Assembly: GCA_023389745.1 (NCBI GenBank) | Contig: JAEWED010000221.1 | Location: forward strand, 1 to 10,179 | Reading direction: 5' to 3' | DNA length: 10,179 nucleotides | DNA from: Actinomycetes bacterium | GTDB lineage: Bacteria > Actinomycetota > Acidimicrobiia > Acidimicrobiales > Microtrichaceae | Shown here: positions 7,036 to 10,179 of the stretch, in pieces | How positions within the stretch are numbered: the first letter of the stretch is position 1 | How the letters are laid out: each line of letters begins with the position of its first letter | The notes under the pieces: model-generated | Told to the model about the DNA's origin: nothing | Database searches by the model: none | The model's input: the letters and a program-made list of their open reading frames with translations, nothing else | Program-made: the position numbers and the translations under genes

Positions 7036-8003
7036 GTGAGTGGTTCCTCGAGCCGAGCCGGTTGTGGCTCCTGGTCGTCGTCGGCGCGCTGATCGCGCTC
7101 TACGTCGGGCTCCAGTTCACTCGGCCTCGCTACACCGTGCGGTTCTCGAACCTGGAGCTGCTCGACAAGGTCGCGCCGAAGCGTCCCGGTTGGCGGCGTC
7201 ATCTCGCTGCCGCCTGCTTCGTCGTGGCCACCGCACTGCTCGTGGTCGCGTTCGCCCAGCCGATCATGACCGTGAAGGTCCCCCAGGAGCGCACCACGAT
7301 CATGTTGGCGATCGACACGTCGCTGTCGATGGCCGCCGAGGACGTCGAGCCCAACCGCCTCGCCGCGGCACAGGCCGCCGCGACCGAGTTCGTCGACGAG
7401 CTGCCCGACCGGTTGAACGTCGGCCTGGTCGGCTTCGCGGGCACCGCACAGCTGCTCGTGCCGCCCACCCAGGACCACGAGGACGTCAAGCTGGCGATCG
7501 CCGGGCTCGAGCTCGACAAGGCGACCGCCATCGGCGACGCGGTGAAGCTCTCGCTCGACGTGATCGAGGACCAGGCACAAGGTGTCGACGGCGAGAACCC
7601 CGACGCAGCGATCGTCTTGATCTCCGACGGCGAGACCACCGTCGGGCTGCCGACCGAGGAGTCCATCCCGCTCGCGGTCGACGCCGGCGTGGCGGTCACG
7701 ACGATCGCCTACGGCACCCCCGACGGCACGATCATGGTCGACGAGGACGGCGACGGCGTGGGCCAGCTGACCGGCGTCCCGGTCAACGTCGAGGAGCTGC
7801 AGCTGCTCGCCGAGGGCACCGGCGGCCAGGCGTTCACCGCCGAGACCTCCCAGGACCTGCGTCAGGTCTACGACAAGCTGGGCTCCACCATCGGCTACGA
7901 GGAAGAGCCCCAGGACGTCTCGTACCGCTTCATCGCGGCGGGCCTGGTCGCGCTGATCGCAGCGGCGGGCTGCTCCCTGCGCTGGTTCAGCCGCCTGCCC
8001 TGA
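7032..8003 (+). CDS. Membrane-anchored VWA domain protein (BatA-like)
   Basis: A 323-residue protein with the layout of BatA-type proteins: two N-terminal membrane helices (about 11-27 and 57-77), a von Willebrand factor A domain (about 87-285) and a C-terminal helix (about 299-314). The metal-ion-dependent adhesion site is complete: DTSLS (D95, S97, S99), T165 in DKATAIGDA and D199 in LISDGE. It should therefore bind a divalent metal and interact with a partner or ligand. An Asp-rich loop, VDEDGDGVGQ (236-245), sits where many relatives have a short turn and resembles a calcium-binding DxDxDG loop. It is the third gene after moxR and DUF58, and the likely membrane component of the module. 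The usual second VWA gene (BatB type) is absent. The start at 7032 is supported by the membrane segment right after it. The last codons belong to an 18-bp tandem repeat. Confidence 0.92.
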   Translation: MSEWFLEPSRLWLLVVVGALIALYVGLQFTRPRYTVRFSNLELLDKVAPKRPGWRRHLAAACFVVATALLVVAFAQPIMTVKVPQERTTIMLAIDTSLSMAAEDVEPNRLAAAQAAATEFVDELPDRLNVGLVGFAGTAQLLVPPTQDHEDVKLAIAGLELDKATAIGDAVKLSLDVIEDQAQGVDGENPDAAIVLISDGETTVGLPTEESIPLAVDAGVAVTTIAYGTPDGTIMVDEDGDGVGQLTGVPVNVEELQLLAEGTGGQAFTAETSQDLRQVYDKLGSTIGYEEEPQDVSYRFIAAGLVALIAAAGCSLRWFSRLP

Positions 8004-8065
8004 TCAGCGGGCCTGCCCTGACCAGCGGGCCTGCCCTGACCAGCGGGGCTGCCCTGATCAGTGCG
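7994..8065. repeat. 18-bp tandem repeat, four copies, across the VWA stop codon
   Basis: Head-to-tail units start at 7994, 8012, 8030 and 8048. The consensus is CCTGCCCTGACCAGCGGG; copies 2 and 3 are identical, and copies 1 and 4 carry TGATCA instead of TGACCA. A partial fifth copy starts at 8066. Copy 1 contains the last two sense codons and the stop of the VWA gene. Because 18 is a multiple of three, each copy repeats the TGA in the same frame (8001, 8019, 8037, 8055). Units have GCCC/GGGC arms that could form small hairpins. Confidence 0.93.
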
Positions 8066-8094
8066 GCTGCCCGTTCGGCGGGGGGCTGATCAGG
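8053..8094. terminator. Possible two-way terminator hairpin between VWA gene and smc
   Basis: CCTGATCAG (8053-8061) and CTGATCAGG (8086-8094) are perfect 9-base inverted repeats around a 24-base GC-rich loop that itself holds CCCG/CGGG (8070-8073 and 8079-8082) around TTCGG. It lies where two convergent genes end, and the right arm covers the smc stop. No T-run follows on either strand, so it is not a classical intrinsic terminator. It may still slow polymerase or stabilise 3' ends. Confidence 0.45.
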
Positions 8095-10179
8095 CGTCGA
8101 GCACGGCGGTCGCCCGCTCCGAGACGACCTTGGACGAACCACCGGGCTCCATCGTGACGCCGTAGAGGATGTCGGCGGACTCCATCGTGCGCTTCTGGTG
8201 GCTGACGATGATCAGCTGGGCCGTCTGGCGGAACTCGGCGATCAGGTCGAGGAAGCGGTGCAGGTTGACGTCGTCGAGCGCGGCCTCGACCTCGTCCATC
8301 ACGTAGAACGGCGAAGGACGCGACCGGAACACGGCGAACAGGTACGCCAGCGCCGTCAGGGAGCGCTCTCCACCCGACAGCAGCGACAGCTTCCGGACGT
8401 TCTTGCCCGACGGCTTCGCCTCGATCTCGATGCCGGTCTCGAGCAGGTTGTTCGGGTCGGTGAGCTTCAGGCCGCCCTTGCCGCCCGGGAACAGGGTCTC
8501 GAACAGGATCGTGAAGTTCTGGCTGACGTCCGCGAAGGCCGACGAGAAGACCTTGACGATCTCCTCGTCGACGGCCCGGATCACCTTGGAGAGGTCCCGG
8601 CGCGTCTGGCGGATGTCGTCGAGCTGGCCCTCGAGGAACGTGTGGCGCTCCTGGAGCTCCTCGAACTCCTGCAGGGCGAGCGGGTTGATCGGCCCCATGA
8701 TGCGCAGCTCGCGTTCCAGCTCCCGGACCCGCGCGCCGGGGGCGACGCCCTCGGGCAGCGGTGGGCACTCCGCGGCGAGTGCGGTCGCCGGCTCGGCGTC
8801 GAGCTCGTTGCGCAGCGACTCCGTGGCCGCTTCGAGACGCAGGCGGGTCTCGGCATCGGCGATCTCGGCCTTCTGCACGCGGGCTCGCAGCTCCTCGAGC
8901 TGGGACTCGGCCTGTTGGCGTTCGCGCCGCAGGGCGTCGAGACGACCCGTGACGCCGCGGGCCTCGTCGGACTGGCGCTGTCGTTCGGCACGAAGTCCGG
9001 ACAGGTTGGTCTCGATGACGGTGAGCCGCGCGGCGACGAACTGCGTCAGGCGATCGGTCGCCTCGGCACGAGCGACGAGCTCGACCCGACGACGGGCGGC
9101 CGCGTCTCGTTCCGCGATGTTGCGCGACAGTCGCTCGTCGACCTGGGCGAGGCGCTCGGCGAGGTACCGGCGGCGCTCCTCGACGCCCGCGGAGCGGACC
9201 TCGAGGTCGGTGCGCACGGCGGCGACCTGGGCGCTGCGGGCCTCGAGTGTCTCGCGCGCCTCGGACATCGCACGGGCCCTGGCACCGAGCTCCGCCTCGG
9301 CGGCCTCGAGCGCCGGGAGCTGCTCGGCGAGCTCCGCCACGCGGACCTCTTCGCGGCTCAGTCGTTCGACCAGCTCGTTGAGGTGGGCGCCCAGCGCCTC
9401 GAGCTCGGACCGGGCCTCTTCGGCATCGGCGTCGAGGCGGCGCACGGACTCGGCCAGGCTGCGTCGACGCGACTCGTTGACGTCGCGGGCCCGACCCGAC
9501 TCCTGCTCGCCACGCCGTGCCTCGGCGAGCTGGGTGCGGGCGTCCTCGACCGCTCGACGAGCGGCGTCGCGGACCTCGAGGGAGCTCTCGGTGCGGGCGG
9601 TGGCCTCGTCGAGGGCCGCGCCGGTCGCACCCGAGCGTGCGGCGCCGATGCGCCAACCCGAGACGCCGAAGCGGTCGCCCGAGCGGGTCACGACCACAGC
9701 AGCGGGGTGTTCGGCGGCGACCCGAAGGGCGCTGTCCCAGTCGCCGTCGACGGCGACCGCGCTCGACAGGAGCGCGTCGAGCACCCGGTCGACGCCGTCG
9801 GCAGCGCCGGGCGACGACGACGCCGAGCGCAGCGCCCGCACGTGGCGGCGCACGGGCTCACCGGTCGGCGGAGGGGTGCCGGTGGCGCTGCTCGCCACAC
9901 CGCTCAGCGCCAGGACCGCACCGCGGTGGTCGCCCTCGGCGAGTGCCCGCAGGGCTCGACCGGCCGCGTCGACGTCGGCCACCACGACCGCGCCCAGCGC
10001 CTCTCCGGCGGCGGCCTCGAAGGACTCCTCCCACCCCGGGTCGACCTCGACCAGGTCCAGCAGCGTGCCGAGCACCCCGTCGAGCCCGGCCAGTCGCTCC
10101 GCCCCGGCGCGCTGGCGCGCCTCGTCGAGCGCGAGGGACAGCGCCTCGACCCGTGCCGACCACGCGGAGTGCTCCGCCT
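8090..10179 (-). CDS. smc: Chromosome segregation protein SMC, C-terminal part (5' end beyond window)
   Basis: Only the last 695 residues are visible; the frame runs unbroken off the right edge, so the N-terminal head with Walker A and the first coiled-coil arm are missing. SMC dimers use ATP to bind and compact DNA and help separate sister chromosomes. The fragment begins at the hinge (about residues 28-185: GVLGTLLDLVEVDPGWEES, EALGAVVVAD and later GDRFGVSGWRIGA). Then comes the returning coiled coil, rich in Ala, Arg and Glu (about 190-530), interrupted by the conserved MGPINPLALQEFEELQERHTF (about 494-514). The C-terminal ATPase head has FPGGKGGLKL, signature LLSGGERS (599-606), Walker B FYVMDEVEAALDD (624-636) and the switch histidine in VSHQ (660). 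All motifs look functional. The hinge carries a low-complexity Ser/Pro/Gly-rich stretch (about 92-126). It converges on the moxR operon. Confidence 0.97.
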   Translation of the reverse strand, partial: AEHSAWSARVEALSLALDEARQRAGAERLAGLDGVLGTLLDLVEVDPGWEESFEAAAGEALGAVVVADVDAAGRALRALAEGDHRGAVLALSGVASSATGTPPPTGEPVRRHVRALRSASSSPGAADGVDRVLDALLSSAVAVDGDWDSALRVAAEHPAAVVVTRSGDRFGVSGWRIGAARSGATGAALDEATARTESSLEVRDAARRAVEDARTQLAEARRGEQESGRARDVNESRRRSLAESVRRLDADAEEARSELEALGAHLNELVERLSREEVRVAELAEQLPALEAAEAELGARARAMSEARETLEARSAQVAAVRTDLEVRSAGVEERRRYLAERLAQVDERLSRNIAERDAAARRRVELVARAEATDRLTQFVAARLTVIETNLSGLRAERQRQSDEARGVTGRLDALRRERQQAESQLEELRARVQKAEIADAETRLRLEAATESLRNELDAEPATALAAECPPLPEGVAPGARVRELERELRIMGPINPLALQEFEELQERHTFLEGQLDDIRQTRRDLSKVIRAVDEEIVKVFSSAFADVSQNFTILFETLFPGGKGGLKLTDPNNLLETGIEIEAKPSGKNVRKLSLLSGGERSLTALAYLFAVFRSRPSPFYVMDEVEAALDDVNLHRFLDLIAEFRQTAQLIIVSHQKRTMESADILYGVTMEPGGSSKVVSERATAVLDA

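Noticed and set aside
7994..8072. CRISPR-like array
   Set aside because: Units are 18 bases and directly adjacent, with no spacers and no cas genes nearby; this is a simple tandem repeat.
8058..9656. Long 532-codon minus-strand frame overlapping smc
   Set aside because: Its product is dominated by Arg, Pro and Gly with no domain; it is an out-of-frame shadow of smc, whose motifs are intact.

Overview
The window is a GC-rich, gene-dense piece of a bacterial chromosome. Composition, third-position G/C bias, frequent GTG starts and an FtsY with an N-terminal membrane anchor point to Actinomycetota; an Acidimicrobiia-like lineage is possible, but that is inference. There is no sign of phage, plasmid, transposon, CRISPR, tRNA or rRNA. 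No stretch longer than 279 bases lacks a gene.

Layout. Three minus-strand housekeeping genes form a backbone: smc (5' end beyond the right edge, stop at 8090), ftsY (3391-4635) and ffh (3-1490). smc-ftsY-ffh is a familiar order for chromosome organisation and co-translational membrane targeting genes. Here two plus-strand insertions split it. Between ftsY and ffh lies a multi-pass membrane protein resembling GT-C glycosyltransferases (1627-3369). Between smc and ftsY lies a compact operon: moxR AAA+ ATPase (4915-6021), a DUF58 protein (6026-6970) and a membrane-anchored von Willebrand factor A protein (7032-8003). The result alternates between divergent intergenic regions (1491-1626 and 4636-4914, probably holding promoters for both sides) and convergent ones (3370-3390 and 8004-8089).

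How the genes work together. Ffh binds signal sequences on ribosomes, and FtsY is its membrane receptor; their GTPase domains activate each other and hand nascent membrane proteins to the translocon. SMC is the ATP-driven DNA-organising protein. The MoxR/DUF58/VWA genes probably form one chaperone-like module, with the MoxR ATPase acting on or with the VWA partners at the membrane; its client is unknown. The GT-C-like protein probably transfers a lipid-linked sugar on the outer face of the membrane; its substrate cannot be read from sequence.

Most of this is ordinary core genome. The notable items are the split of the smc-ftsY-ffh backbone, a 22-codon mini-ORF joined by ATGA overlaps to both DUF58 and the VWA gene, an 18-bp tandem repeat that copies the VWA gene's stop region four times with an in-frame TGA each time, a possible hairpin between the VWA and smc genes, and -10-like hexamers close to the ffh and ftsY start codons that would fit leaderless or near-leaderless transcripts.
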